NCBI GenBank assembly: GCA_934654795.1
Contig: CAKUGT010000010.1
Location: 1-61,495, forward strand
Direction: 5' to 3'
From: an uncultured Collinsella sp.
Lineage (GTDB): Bacteria; Actinomycetota; Coriobacteriia; Coriobacteriales; Coriobacteriaceae
Length of the DNA: 61,495 nucleotides
Shown here piece by piece: positions 53,807 to 61,495 of the stretch; position 1 is the first letter of the stretch; each line of letters begins with the position of its first letter. The notes beneath the pieces are model-generated. The model did no database searches. It was not told the origin of the DNA and was given only the letters and a program-made list of their open reading frames with translations. The position numbers and the translations under genes are program-made.

Positions 53807-54723
53807 TCGAAAGCACCCACCAGCTCGTTGATGTCCTTTACGCCCTGGGACTCGGCCCAGGCCTCGAGCTCATGCGCGATCTTAAGCGAAGCACACGGAT
53901 CGACGAAGTTGGCCATGCCGACCGACACGCAGGTGGCGCCGGCCAGGATAAACTCAGCCGCATCCTCGCCGGTCATGACACCGCCGACACCATTGATGGG
54001 GATATCGACGGCCTGGGCGACCTCCCAGACCATGCGCACGGCAATGTGGTGGCACAGCGGGCCCGAGAGGCCGCCCTTGGGCTTGGCCACGCGGGACTTG
54101 CGGGTATGGACGTCGATGGCCATGCCCTGGATGGAGTTGATGACTGAAAGGCCGTCGGCACCGGCAGCCTCGAGGGCCTTGGCGATCTCGGCGACGTTGA
54201 CCGGCGCCATCTTTACGAACAGCGGCTTATCGGTCACCTTGCGGCAGGCAGCCATAACGGAAGAGGCGCCCTCGGGCGTGGAGCCCATGGCGGCACCGCC
54301 GGCGGCGATGTTGGGGCAGCTCACGTTGATCTCGTAGCCGGCAGCCCAGGGGCACAGCTCGACATACATCTCGAGCGCGCGGACAAACTCGTCAACGGAG
54401 TGGCCGGCAACCTGGCAGATGACCTGGCAGCCGTCCTTGGACAGCTGCTCGAGCCACGGACCGGACTCACGGGCGAAAGCGGCCACGCCGGGGTTCTGCA
54501 GACCCACGGAGTTGATCATGCCGCCGGGAATCTCGGCCATGCGGGGCGCAGGGTTGCCGGGCCAGGGCTCGGCAGCGCAACCTTTGGTGGTGATGGCGCC
54601 CAGCTGGGAAACATCAAAGAAGTTCTGGAACTGCCAACCGTAGCCAAAGGTACCGGCTGCGGTGTTGATGGGGTTCTGCATCTTGACGCCGCCGAAATCG
54701 ACGGCCATGTTCACGGTACCCAC
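53800..54723 (-). CDS. pyrD: Dihydroorotate dehydrogenase B, catalytic subunit
   Basis: A 307-residue FMN protein oxidising dihydroorotate to orotate. Class 1B features are NTAAGTFGYGWQF, the active-site Cys in INVSCPNIAAGG and the GVGGVMTGEDAAEF loop. Paired with PyrK, it uses NAD+. Start ATG 54723 overlaps the pyrK stop by one base. Confidence 0.95.
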   Translation of the reverse strand: MGTVNMAVDFGGVKMQNPINTAAGTFGYGWQFQNFFDVSQLGAITTKGCAAEPWPGNPAPRMAEIPGGMINSVGLQNPGVAAFARESGPWLEQLSKDGCQVICQVAGHSVDEFVRALEMYVELCPWAAGYEINVSCPNIAAGGAAMGSTPEGASSVMAACRKVTDKPLFVKMAPVNVAEIAKALEAAGADGLSVINSIQGMAIDVHTRKSRVAKPKGGLSGPLCHHIAVRMVWEVAQAVDIPINGVGGVMTGEDAAEFILAGATCVSVGMANFVDPCASLKIAHELEAWAESQGVKDINELVGAFEC

Positions 54724-55514
54724 TAGAAGACCACCACCTTGGAAGCATCAAACACGGGGCCGCACATGCAGGCGCCCTTCATACCGTCGACCGTCTCGAC
54801 GTTGCAGGTGTTGCAGGCGCCAAAGCCGCAGCTCATCATGCGCTCGAGCGACACCTCACAATACGCGCCGGCCTCGGCGGCAGCGGCGGCGACCTTCTTC
54901 ATCATGACGGCGGGACCGCAGCTGGCGACGTAGTCGTAACCGCCCTCGCCAAGCAGCTCGGCGGCAGGATCGGTGCAGAAACCGTGCGTGCCCAGCGTAC
55001 CGTCGTCGGTGCACACGTTGACCGTGGCGCCCAGCGCGCGGAACTCATCGACGCCCACGGCCTTGGACGCGGTGCCAAAGCCCAGGCACACGTCGACGTC
55101 CACGCCCTGCTCGGCAAGCATGCCGGCCAGGCACAGCACGGGCGGAACGCCAATGCCGCCGGCGACAAGCAGCGCCTTCCTGGTGCCCTCGGGAACGAGC
55201 CAGCCGCGACCGCCAGGGCCCAGCAGGTTGGAGGTGGAGCCAGGGGCCATCTGCGACAGACGACGGGTGTCGTCGCCCACGACGGCGTACCACAGCTCGA
55301 CGGTGCCGGCCTGGGCGTCGGCGCGATAGAAGCTCAGGGGCACGCGAAGCAGCGAGGACGCATCGCCGGGCACGGCAATGTTCACAAACTGACCGGGCTT
55401 GAGCGCACTTGCAAGCTTGGGGGCCGAGATAACGAGCGAGAAGATGCCGTCGGCAATCTCCTGGTTCGAGACGACCTCGAAGTCGTGCATGCGCGCAGTG
55501 GAAGGTGTGGGCAT
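54723..55514 (-). CDS. pyrK: Dihydroorotate dehydrogenase B, electron-transfer subunit
   Basis: A 263-residue ferredoxin-reductase-like protein carrying FAD and a 2Fe-2S cluster. FAD site RVPLSFYRAD, NAD site GGIGVPPVLCLAG, and the cluster Cys set CGFGACNTC with CMCGP. ATG 55514 follows TTGGAG. A hairpin CCATGC/GCATGG lies 15 nt upstream, and a GC-rich terminator-like stem separates it from pyrC. Confidence 0.93.
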   Translation of the reverse strand: MPTPSTARMHDFEVVSNQEIADGIFSLVISAPKLASALKPGQFVNIAVPGDASSLLRVPLSFYRADAQAGTVELWYAVVGDDTRRLSQMAPGSTSNLLGPGGRGWLVPEGTRKALLVAGGIGVPPVLCLAGMLAEQGVDVDVCLGFGTASKAVGVDEFRALGATVNVCTDDGTLGTHGFCTDPAAELLGEGGYDYVASCGPAVMMKKVAAAAAEAGAYCEVSLERMMSCGFGACNTCNVETVDGMKGACMCGPVFDASKVVVF

Positions 55515-55529
55515 AGACGCTCCAATCCC

Positions 55530-55545
55530 CCATGCGGTTGCATGG
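55530..55545 (-). promoter_or_regulatory. Small hairpin upstream of the pyrK ribosome binding site
   Basis: CCATGC and GCATGG, 6 bp perfect with a 4-nt loop, ending 15 nt before the pyrK start. Possible translational control site. Confidence 0.35.
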
Positions 55546-55550
55546 ACCAA

Positions 55551-55586
55551 ACGAACAGAAAGCGCGGCACCGCAAGGGCGCCGCGC
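55551..55586 (-). terminator. GC-rich terminator-like hairpin inside the pyr operon
   Basis: On the minus strand GCGCGGC (55586-55580) pairs with GCCGCGC (55568-55562), then TTTCTGTTCG. It lies in the 92-bp gap between pyrC and pyrK, where carAB would stand in relatives; may cause partial termination. Confidence 0.5.
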
Positions 55587-55606
55587 ACAAAAGCGATAAG
55601 GCTATG

Positions 55607-56896
55607 CTAGCAGATGCAGCCGTCGGCAAGCGTCTGTTTACCGCCGACAAATACATCGGTGGCACGACCGGTGAGCGTGCGACCGGCAAAACCGGAGTTC
55701 TCGGCGCGCGACTCGTAGCCGTCCTCGCCGACCGTCCAGGTGGCGTTTGCGTCGAAGACGGTCAGGTCGGCAACGGAGCCCGCCTTGACCTGGACCTGAT
55801 CCAAGCCCAGGATCTCACGCGGCTTGATGGCCATGAGCTCGACCATGCGGTCCATGCCCATCTTGCCGGTGTTGACCAGCTCGGTGAGCACGAGCGAGAG
55901 CGAGGTCTCGAGGCCGATCATGCCGAAGGGCGCAAGCTCGAACTCACGGGCCTTCTCCCACGGGGTGTGGGGAGCGTGATCGGTGACGATAGCGTCGACG
56001 GTGCCGTCGATGACACCCTGGCGGATGGCCTCGGCATCCTCCTCGGTACGCAGCGGCGGATTGACCTTGAGCGAGGTATTGTAGGTCTCGTCCAGGTCGT
56101 TCTCGGTCAGGAACATGTGGTGCGGGGTGGCCTCGCAGGTAACCTGAACGCCAGCGGCCTTACCGGCACGCACGATCTCCAGGCCATGGGCGGTGGAGAT
56201 GTGCTGGATGTGCAGCTTGGCACCGGTCAGCTTGGCGATCTCGATGTCGCGGGCGATCTGGAGCTCCTCGCCGGCAGCCGGCCAGCCCTCAAGAGCCAGA
56301 CGGGTAGAGACCTTGCCCTCGTTGATCTGGCCGTGGCCGACCAGGTCCTCGTCCTGGCAGTGGCTCATAAAGACCTTGCCGAACATCTTGCCGTAGTCCA
56401 TGCAGCGACGGAGCATGCCCGCGCCCTGCACGCCGCGACCGTCGTCGGTGAAGGCGACGGCGCCGTGGGCGACCATATCGCCCATCTCGGACATAGCCTC
56501 GCCCTTAAGACCGCGGGTCATGGCGCCCGACGGATAGACGCGGCAGTGACCGACCTCGGCAGCGCGGGACTTGACGAACTCCACGACGGTACCGTTATCG
56601 GTGACAGGATCGGTGTTGGGCATGGAGCACACGCCGGTAAAGCCGCCCTTGGCAGCTGCGCGGGTGCCGCTCTCGATGTCCTCTTTGACCTCGTAGCCGG
56701 GCTCGCGAAGGTGAACGTGCATATCCACCAGACCGGGGACGAGGTACTTGCCGGAAAGGTCGAGGACCTCGGCCCCCTCGACGGCGAGATTCTCGCCGAC
56801 CTCGGCGATCTTATCGCCGTCAATCAGGACGTCAACGACACCGTCAAGCTCGACGGACGGGTCGACGACGCGGGCATTCTTAAGAAGCAAGGCCAT
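55607..56896 (-). CDS. pyrC: Dihydroorotase
   Basis: A 429-residue type I dihydroorotase with zinc ligands in VDMHVHLREPGYE, plus the TDHAPHTPWEK site. The chain starts LLLKNARVVDP and ends in the composite beta domain. ATG 56896 follows GGAGG; it overlaps the pyrB 3' end by 17 nt. Confidence 0.95.
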   Translation of the reverse strand: MALLLKNARVVDPSVELDGVVDVLIDGDKIAEVGENLAVEGAEVLDLSGKYLVPGLVDMHVHLREPGYEVKEDIESGTRAAAKGGFTGVCSMPNTDPVTDNGTVVEFVKSRAAEVGHCRVYPSGAMTRGLKGEAMSEMGDMVAHGAVAFTDDGRGVQGAGMLRRCMDYGKMFGKVFMSHCQDEDLVGHGQINEGKVSTRLALEGWPAAGEELQIARDIEIAKLTGAKLHIQHISTAHGLEIVRAGKAAGVQVTCEATPHHMFLTENDLDETYNTSLKVNPPLRTEEDAEAIRQGVIDGTVDAIVTDHAPHTPWEKAREFELAPFGMIGLETSLSLVLTELVNTGKMGMDRMVELMAIKPREILGLDQVQVKAGSVADLTVFDANATWTVGEDGYESRAENSGFAGRTLTGRATDVFVGGKQTLADGCIC

Positions 56897-57824
56897 TATC
56901 GGCACCTCCAAGCAGCAGATACAGGATAGCCATACGCACGCAGATACCAGCGTAGACCTGCTCCAGGATGACGGAGCGTTGCGGGTGGTCGGCCATATAG
57001 GAGTCGAACTCGACGCCGCGGTTGATGGGACCCGGGTGGCAGATGATCGCGTCGGGCTTCATGAGCTTCTCGCGGTCCTTGGTCAGACCGAAGAGTTTGT
57101 GGTACTCGCGAATGGTCGGGAACGGGGCACCCTCGAGGCGCTCCTGCTGCACGCGCAGCATATAGACGACGTCCAGCTCGGGCAGGACGGAATCGAGGTC
57201 GCTCGTCACGTGGTCGCAGCCCAGAACCTCGGGCGCCGGCGGCAGCAGCGTGCCAGGGGCGACGGCGTAGGTCTCGCAGCCCATGATCTTAAGAGCGGGG
57301 ATCAGCGAGCCGCAGACACGGGAGTGGGCGATATCGCCGACGACGGCGACCTTCAGACCGTGGAAGTCGCCCTTGTGCTCCCAGATGGTGTAGAGGTCGA
57401 GCAGGGCCTGCGTGGGATGGTTGTGCTTGCCGTCGCCGGCGCAGATGACGCTCGCGGGCGAGTTCTGCGTGACGATGTAGGGAGCACCGGCGTGCTTATC
57501 GCGAACGACGATGCAATCAATCTTATACGCGTTGAGGGTCTCGACGGTGTCGACGAGGCTCTCGCCCTTGACCGTGGAGGTCGAGGAGCCGCCAAAGTTG
57601 AGGCTGTCGGCCGAAAGACGCTTCTCGGCGAGCTCGAAGGAGCTGCGGGTGCGCGTCGAGGGCTCGTTGAACATGTTGACGATGGTCTTACCCTTGAGCG
57701 TGGGGACCTTCTTGATCGCACGCTCGTTGACCTCGGAGAACGCCTTGGCGGTCTCGAGGATGAGCTTGATGTCCTCTTCGGAGTACTCGGTAATGTCGAT
57801 CAGGTGCTTATGGTTGAACGCCAC
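56880..57824 (-). CDS. pyrB: Aspartate carbamoyltransferase catalytic subunit
   Basis: A 314-residue enzyme joining carbamoyl phosphate and aspartate. Carbamoyl phosphate loop PSTRTRSSFE, GDGKHNHPTQALLD and CHPGPINRGVE are diagnostic. Starts at GTG 57824, 4 nt after the pyrR stop, with GGGAGG inside the end of pyrR; ATG-less. No pyrI regulatory gene is present. Confidence 0.95.
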   Translation of the reverse strand: MAFNHKHLIDITEYSEEDIKLILETAKAFSEVNERAIKKVPTLKGKTIVNMFNEPSTRTRSSFELAEKRLSADSLNFGGSSTSTVKGESLVDTVETLNAYKIDCIVVRDKHAGAPYIVTQNSPASVICAGDGKHNHPTQALLDLYTIWEHKGDFHGLKVAVVGDIAHSRVCGSLIPALKIMGCETYAVAPGTLLPPAPEVLGCDHVTSDLDSVLPELDVVYMLRVQQERLEGAPFPTIREYHKLFGLTKDREKLMKPDAIICHPGPINRGVEFDSYMADHPQRSVILEQVYAGICVRMAILYLLLGGADNGLAS

Positions 57825-57828
57825 GGTA

Positions 57829-58425
<597 letters not shown>

Positions 58426-58452
58426 TCACATGTCTTGACTGCTGACACAGTC

Positions 58453-58549
58453 AAAAAAATAGATGCCCGACCGCTCAAAGCGGACCAGACACCCACAGGA
58501 AGGGCTGCTCTTTGGCAGCTATGTAATTCCATGTGGGTATCTCGTACCC
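58453..58549 (-). promoter_or_regulatory. Candidate PyrR-responsive attenuator in the pyr leader
   Basis: On the minus strand, in order: GGGTA-CGAGA-TACCC (58549-58535); AGATACCCACA (58542-58532), which can pair with TGTGGGTGTCT (58497-58487, one G-U) around an inner GCTGC/GCAGC hairpin; CCGCT-TTG-AGCGG (58483-58471); and GGGCATCT (58467-58460) just before TTTTTTT (58459-58453). AGATACCC could instead pair with GGGCATCT (one mismatch), giving mutually exclusive folds. The PyrR binding loop consensus is not exact. Confidence 0.5.
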
Positions 58550-58666
58550 CTTTAATGGTCAAGGGATAGTGTAGCCAACCTTGAGCTTAATTGCGAGCAT
58601 AAATACAGAGCAATCCGTAAACGGAGCCCTACGCTCAATAAACCTATATATATTTGTGGGACGAGC

Positions 58667-58695
58667 TTGAAAACGCACGCACGAGCTGGCATAAT
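58667..58695 (+). promoter_or_regulatory. Distal promoter upstream of rpmB
   Basis: TTGAAA, 17-bp spacer, CATAAT. Would give a leader of about 165 nt before rpmB. No convincing ORF or structure was seen in the leader. Confidence 0.6.
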
Positions 58696-58801
58696 CCCCC
58701 CTGCTGCACGCAAATCGGATCTACGTCCAGGGCCGTGGCGTGGGCACTATCGCCAAAAGAGGAATATCTCTGTGTAGATTGCGCACAGGGAGTGACTTCT
58801 G

Positions 58802-58810
58802 TGCTATAGT
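58802..58810 (+). promoter_or_regulatory. Proximal extended -10 promoter of rpmB
   Basis: TGCTATAGT, 54 nt before the rpmB start; identical to the rpsT promoter core. Confidence 0.55.
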
Positions 58811-58864
58811 TCAGGCTTGTTTGTTAACGCGACATGTTCGTTTGTCGCCCAAGGAGGGTCAGTT

Positions 58865-59053
58865 ATGTCCAAAGTTTGCGAAGTTTGCGGTAAGCACCCC
58901 GTTGCCGGTCGCTCCATCAGCCACTCTCACCGCGTCACCAACCGTAAGTTCCGCCCCAACATCCAGCGCGTCTACGTCGTCGTCGATGGTCACCGTCGCA
59001 AGATGAACGTTTGCTCCACCTGCCTCAAGTCCGGCAAGGTTGCGCGCTCCTAA
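58865..59053 (+). CDS. rpmB: 50S ribosomal protein L28
   Basis: A 62-residue protein, with VCEVCGKHPVAGRSISHSH and CSTCLKSGKV, so the zinc-type (four Cys) L28. ATG 58865 follows AAGGAGGG; the frame start at 58817 is leader. Own promoters and terminator. Confidence 0.96.
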   Translation: MSKVCEVCGKHPVAGRSISHSHRVTNRKFRPNIQRVYVVVDGHRRKMNVCSTCLKSGKVARS

Positions 59054-59121
59054 ATAAGGTCTTACCAACAAGTACCTCGGACTCTCCGGGTCAAAGACCT
59101 CGCGTTCACATAGAACTTACC

Positions 59122-59155
59122 AAAGGCGCCCTCCCCCACGGAGGGCGCCTTTTTC
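59122..59155 (+). terminator. Rho-independent terminator of rpmB
   Basis: AAAGGCGCCCTC pairs with GAGGGCGCCTTT (12 bp, 7-nt loop) followed by TT; 69 nt after the stop. The edge of the RAYT element begins at its tail. Confidence 0.9.
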
Positions 59156-60198
59156 CACTCATTGGGGACAGACTTACATGAGTGTTTTCATGCATTGGGG
59201 ACAGACGTAACGCATGCCGGCAGCGGTTCGGCCCCTGCCTCAGGCCGCCTCGTTCCAGCCTGTGGTGGCCTTGGTTACGCTTGTAGCGCCGATACCGGTG
59301 ATACGGGCAATTTGCTTGACCGTGAGATGGGCCCGCCTGAGCCTTAGCAGACAGGCATCGCGTTCGGGGCGTGGCAGGGCCTTGAGCAGCGCAGGATCAA
59401 TGCTCGGCAGGGCCTCGTGTGCGACGGTAAGGGCATCCTCGTCTGGAATCCGTCGACGCGGAAGAATCTCAACTGACCAGATCCGCTCGGCAACTTCCTT
59501 AAGATGCTCGCAATAGCGACGGGAACCCCCGACAATATCGAGCATGGGGGCCGCATCGCAGATATCAAAGGGATCGTATCCCAGCTGGTATGCCTTGTAG
59601 CTTGACCAGCGGTAGGCATCAAGCGAGTCGAGCGCACCTTTCACGGGATTGAGATGGATATAATCGAGCAACTGCACCGCCTGCGTGTCCGACTCGACCG
59701 CGACCCGCGAATAGCGATTATCAAACAGGTGGCCCGTTCTTCCGGTTTTCCCATTGAAATACTTGGCATAGGCCGTCAGCGCGCACTGCATTGCCTTTGA
59801 AAGGTTGTCAAATGGGTCATCAACCATCAAATGGAAGTGGTTGTCCATAAGGCACCAGGCCAACACCGCCACGTCATGGCAAGCAAACCTGTCCGAGATG
59901 TCCGATAAGAAACGATATCGGTCAGAGTCATCTTCAAAAATGATCTGTTTGGAGTTGCCACGGTCAAAGACGTGGTAATAGCCGGTGAGCGAAATTTCGC
60001 GGGCGCAACGGGGCATGGTCTCTCCTTTCAAAGCCGTACAGGCAACACCTAAAAGGAGAGAAGGAACGCGAAATGCTGAGCCTGTGACCTATTTATATAC
60101 AATGAACGACAAAAACATGCCCAAAACGACAAAATGACAAATCGATGTCTGTCCCAAATGAGTGAAAGCACACATATAAGTCTGTCCCCAATGAGTGT
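59156..60198. mobile_element. RAYT-type element with inverted terminal repeat pairs
   Basis: The two ends, about 51 bp each, are inverted copies (roughly 44 of 51 matching). Each end holds two copies of CATTGGGGACAGAC or a one-base variant, 33 bp apart (59160 and 59193; complement at 60148 and 60181). The left outer copy can fold with CACTCAT/ATGAGTG. They enclose one transposase gene. Position between the rpmB terminator and the adhE promoter suggests insertion in a neutral spot. Confidence 0.75.
59240..60016 (-). CDS. REP-associated tyrosine transposase (RAYT, Y1/HUH family)
   Basis: A 258-residue single-strand transposase of the IS200/TnpA-REP relatives. The HUH motif is in MDNHFHLMV; the catalytic Tyr is probably in LFDNRYSRV. 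LDYIHLNPVKG and YRWSSYKAY are hallmark stretches. A C-terminal helix-turn-helix (LTVKQIARITGIGATSVT) may read the repeats. ATG 60016 follows AAGGAGAG. The gene is intact, so the repeats may still be mobilised. Confidence 0.9.
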   Translation of the reverse strand: MPRCAREISLTGYYHVFDRGNSKQIIFEDDSDRYRFLSDISDRFACHDVAVLAWCLMDNHFHLMVDDPFDNLSKAMQCALTAYAKYFNGKTGRTGHLFDNRYSRVAVESDTQAVQLLDYIHLNPVKGALDSLDAYRWSSYKAYQLGYDPFDICDAAPMLDIVGGSRRYCEHLKEVAERIWSVEILPRRRIPDEDALTVAHEALPSIDPALLKALPRPERDACLLRLRRAHLTVKQIARITGIGATSVTKATTGWNEAA

Positions 60199-60288
60199 AA
60201 TGAACAAACAATGAACAAACTCCACACCATAGCCATGGGGAAACTAGGAATTCGCCCGGAGAAGACGTTCGGCTTTTAGTTAAATGGT

Positions 60289-60318
60289 TAAAACGCTTCA
60301 GTTTATTGAAGCGTTTTA
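60289..60318. promoter_or_regulatory. 12-bp inverted repeat upstream of adhE
   Basis: TAAAACGCTTCA (60289-60300) and TGAAGCGTTTTA (60307-60318), 6-nt spacer. Each arm is itself close to a LacI/CcpA-like half-palindrome around CG. It lies about 47 bp above a likely extended -10 TGCTATCAT (60362-60370). Operator or attenuator, undecided. Confidence 0.5.
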
Positions 60319-60410
60319 GTGTGCCTTTTAGAGGAATCTGACCGTTCGCCGAATAATTTCTTGCTATCATGCAAGGCGTAGGGTAAATCTCCGATCGCAA
60401 GGAGACACAA

Positions 60411-61495
60411 ATGGTGAAAAAGTCACCGGAAAACACTACTCCCGCAATTGTGGACAACGTAGAGGCGCTTGAGGCTAAGCTCGCTCAGATGCGAGAGGCC
60501 CAGGCGCTTTTTGCTACGTACACGCAGGAGCAGGTCGACAAGATCTTCTACGAGGCCGCCATGGCCGCCAACAAGGCTCGTATCCCGTTGGCGAAGATGG
60601 CCATCGAGGAGACCGGCCGCGGCGTTCTTGAGGACAAGGTCATCAAGAACCACTACGCCGCAGAGTACATCTACAACGCTTACAAGAACACCAAGACCTG
60701 TGGTGTCCTGGAGCGCGACGAGGCTTACGGCATCACCAAGATCGCTGAGCCCATCGGCATCGTGGGCGCCGTCATCCCGACGACCAACCCCACCTCCACC
60801 GCGATCTTCAAGACGCTGATCAGCCTGAAGACCCGCAACGGCATCATCATCTCCCCGCACCCGGCAGCCGCCAAGTGCACCATCGCCGCCGCCAAGCTCG
60901 TACTTGACGCCGCCGTCAAGGCCGGCGCCCCCGAGGGCATCATCGGCTGGGTCGATGTCCCCTCCATCGAGCTGACCAACATGGTCATGCGCGACGTCGA
61001 CATCATCCTCGCCACCGGTGGCCCGGGCATGGTCAAGGCCGCCTACTCCTCGGGCAAGCCCGCCCTGGGCGTTGGCGCCGGTAACACCCCGGTCGTCATC
61101 GACGACACCGCCGACGTGCTGCTCGCCGTCAACTCCATCATTCACTCCAAGACCTTCGACAACGGCATGATCTGCGCTTCCGAGCAGTCCGTGACCGTCA
61201 TCGACACCATCTATGACCAGGTCAAGGCCGAGTTCCAGAAGCGCGGCTGCTACTTCGTCAAGCAGGGTGCCGAGATGGAGGCCCTGCGTGCCGCCATGTT
61301 CAAGAACGGCGCCCTCGATCACCGCATCCCCGGCATGGCTGCCGCCAAGATCGCCGAGCTCGCCGGCATCGATGTTCCCGCCAAGACCAAGATCCTGATC
61401 GCCGAGGTCACCTCCACCGACCCCGCCAAGGAGGAGTTCTCCCACGAGAAGCTCTCCCCGGTCCTGGCCATGTACCACGCCAAGGACTTCCAGGA
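60411..61495 (+). CDS. adhE: Bifunctional acetaldehyde-CoA/alcohol dehydrogenase, N-terminal part (cut by window edge)
   Basis: The first 361 codons are present. They form the aldehyde-dehydrogenase domain of AdhE, which turns acetyl-CoA into acetaldehyde; the C-terminal iron alcohol dehydrogenase would lie beyond the edge. Catalytic Cys255 is in MICASEQ, and the NAD site includes GIVGAVIPTTNPTS and ATGGPGMVKAAYSSGKP. ATG 60411 follows AAGGAG. Strong GC-ending codons suggest high expression, as expected for a fermentation enzyme. A stand-alone acylating aldehyde dehydrogenase is possible if the downstream half is missing. Confidence 0.9.
   Translation, partial: MVKKSPENTTPAIVDNVEALEAKLAQMREAQALFATYTQEQVDKIFYEAAMAANKARIPLAKMAIEETGRGVLEDKVIKNHYAAEYIYNAYKNTKTCGVLERDEAYGITKIAEPIGIVGAVIPTTNPTSTAIFKTLISLKTRNGIIISPHPAAAKCTIAAAKLVLDAAVKAGAPEGIIGWVDVPSIELTNMVMRDVDIILATGGPGMVKAAYSSGKPALGVGAGNTPVVIDDTADVLLAVNSIIHSKTFDNGMICASEQSVTVIDTIYDQVKAEFQKRGCYFVKQGAEMEALRAAMFKNGALDHRIPGMAAAKIAELAGIDVPAKTKILIAEVTSTDPAKEEFSHEKLSPVLAMYHAKDFQ

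Noticed and set aside
58740..59006. 88-codon frame overlapping rpmB in another frame
   Set aside because: Most of it lies out of frame within rpmB, and no ribosome binding site precedes it.
59160..59206. Repeats 33 bp apart near rpmB considered as a CRISPR
   Set aside because: Only two copies per side, the copies differ, the sides are inverted, and no cas genes exist; they are ends of the RAYT element.
60289..60318. Rex operator for adhE
   Set aside because: The repeat lacks TTGTG/CACAA and does not fit the Rex consensus.

Overview
The window reads as a chromosomal segment of an actinobacterium of the class Coriobacteriia, most like Collinsella. This is inferred from gene content and order, since no database was searched. 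Actinobacterial marks are an mIHF gene beside gmk and rpoZ, and a pgsA-like / GarA-like FHA / MerR trio arranged as in Mycobacterium. Other blocks follow the Bacillus order (rny, spoVS and miaB; comEA to recO), which fits a deep-branching actinobacterium. Apart from the truncated ABC-transporter gene at the left edge and the truncated adhE at the right edge, nearly all of it is housekeeping. I saw no rRNA, tRNA, CRISPR array or prophage.

Layout. 1-8650: start of an ABC ATPase (-); then on the plus strand a CDP-alcohol phosphatidyltransferase, FHA protein, MerR regulator, apt and an NlpC/P60 cell-wall hydrolase; degV (+) facing a DUF1836 regulator (-); trxB (-) divergent from a UgtP-type glycolipid glucosyltransferase (+). 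8651-9105: a gene-free patch filled with long palindromes. 9106-18671: dut, nrdR and a YneA-like LysM gene (-), divergent from lexA and a membrane acyltransferase (+) across three evenly spaced LexA boxes; then hflX, miaA, miaB, spoVS, a GHKL ATPase and rny (-). 18929-30092: recX, recA, cinA, pgsA, rimO, yajQ, rodZ-like, ftsK and rnj (-). 30093-31370: an acetyltransferase gene bracketed by two large hairpin elements. 31371-50226: pnp, rpsO, then the conserved block recO, era, dgkA, ybeY, phoH, mtaB, dnaJ, a membrane DnaJ, hemW, dusB, lepA, rpsT, holA, comEC and comEA (all -). 50440-58413: thiI, rpoZ, gmk, mIHF and the pyr operon (pyrR-B-C-K-D-F, no carAB), all -. 58414-61495: rpmB (+), a RAYT-type transposase with inverted terminal repeats, and the 5' part of adhE (+).

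The genes group into a few jobs: DNA repair and uptake (lexA, recA, recX, recO, comEA/EC, holA, cinA), RNA decay and tRNA/ribosome modification (rny, rnj, pnp, ybeY, miaA, miaB, mtaB, rimO, dusB, thiI, era, lepA, hflX), envelope lipid and cell-division functions (two CDP-alcohol transferases, glucosyltransferase, dgkA, ftsK, rodZ-like, NlpC), and nucleotide metabolism (dut, nrdR, apt, gmk, pyr).

The most unusual content is intergenic. Two sequence families of large hairpins (30281-30413 with 31177-31324; 8734-8836 with 8997-9100 and a half copy near 8684) share one design: an asymmetric core conserved between copies, an inner hairpin, and long outer arms that differ between copies yet are almost perfectly self-complementary. 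Next in interest are a probable shared operator linking a DUF1836 regulator to degV, the RAYT element with 33-bp-phased repeat pairs at both ends, a membrane-anchored DnaJ variant, a GHKL ATPase in the place where Bacillus has ymdB, and hairpins in the pyr and nrdR leaders.
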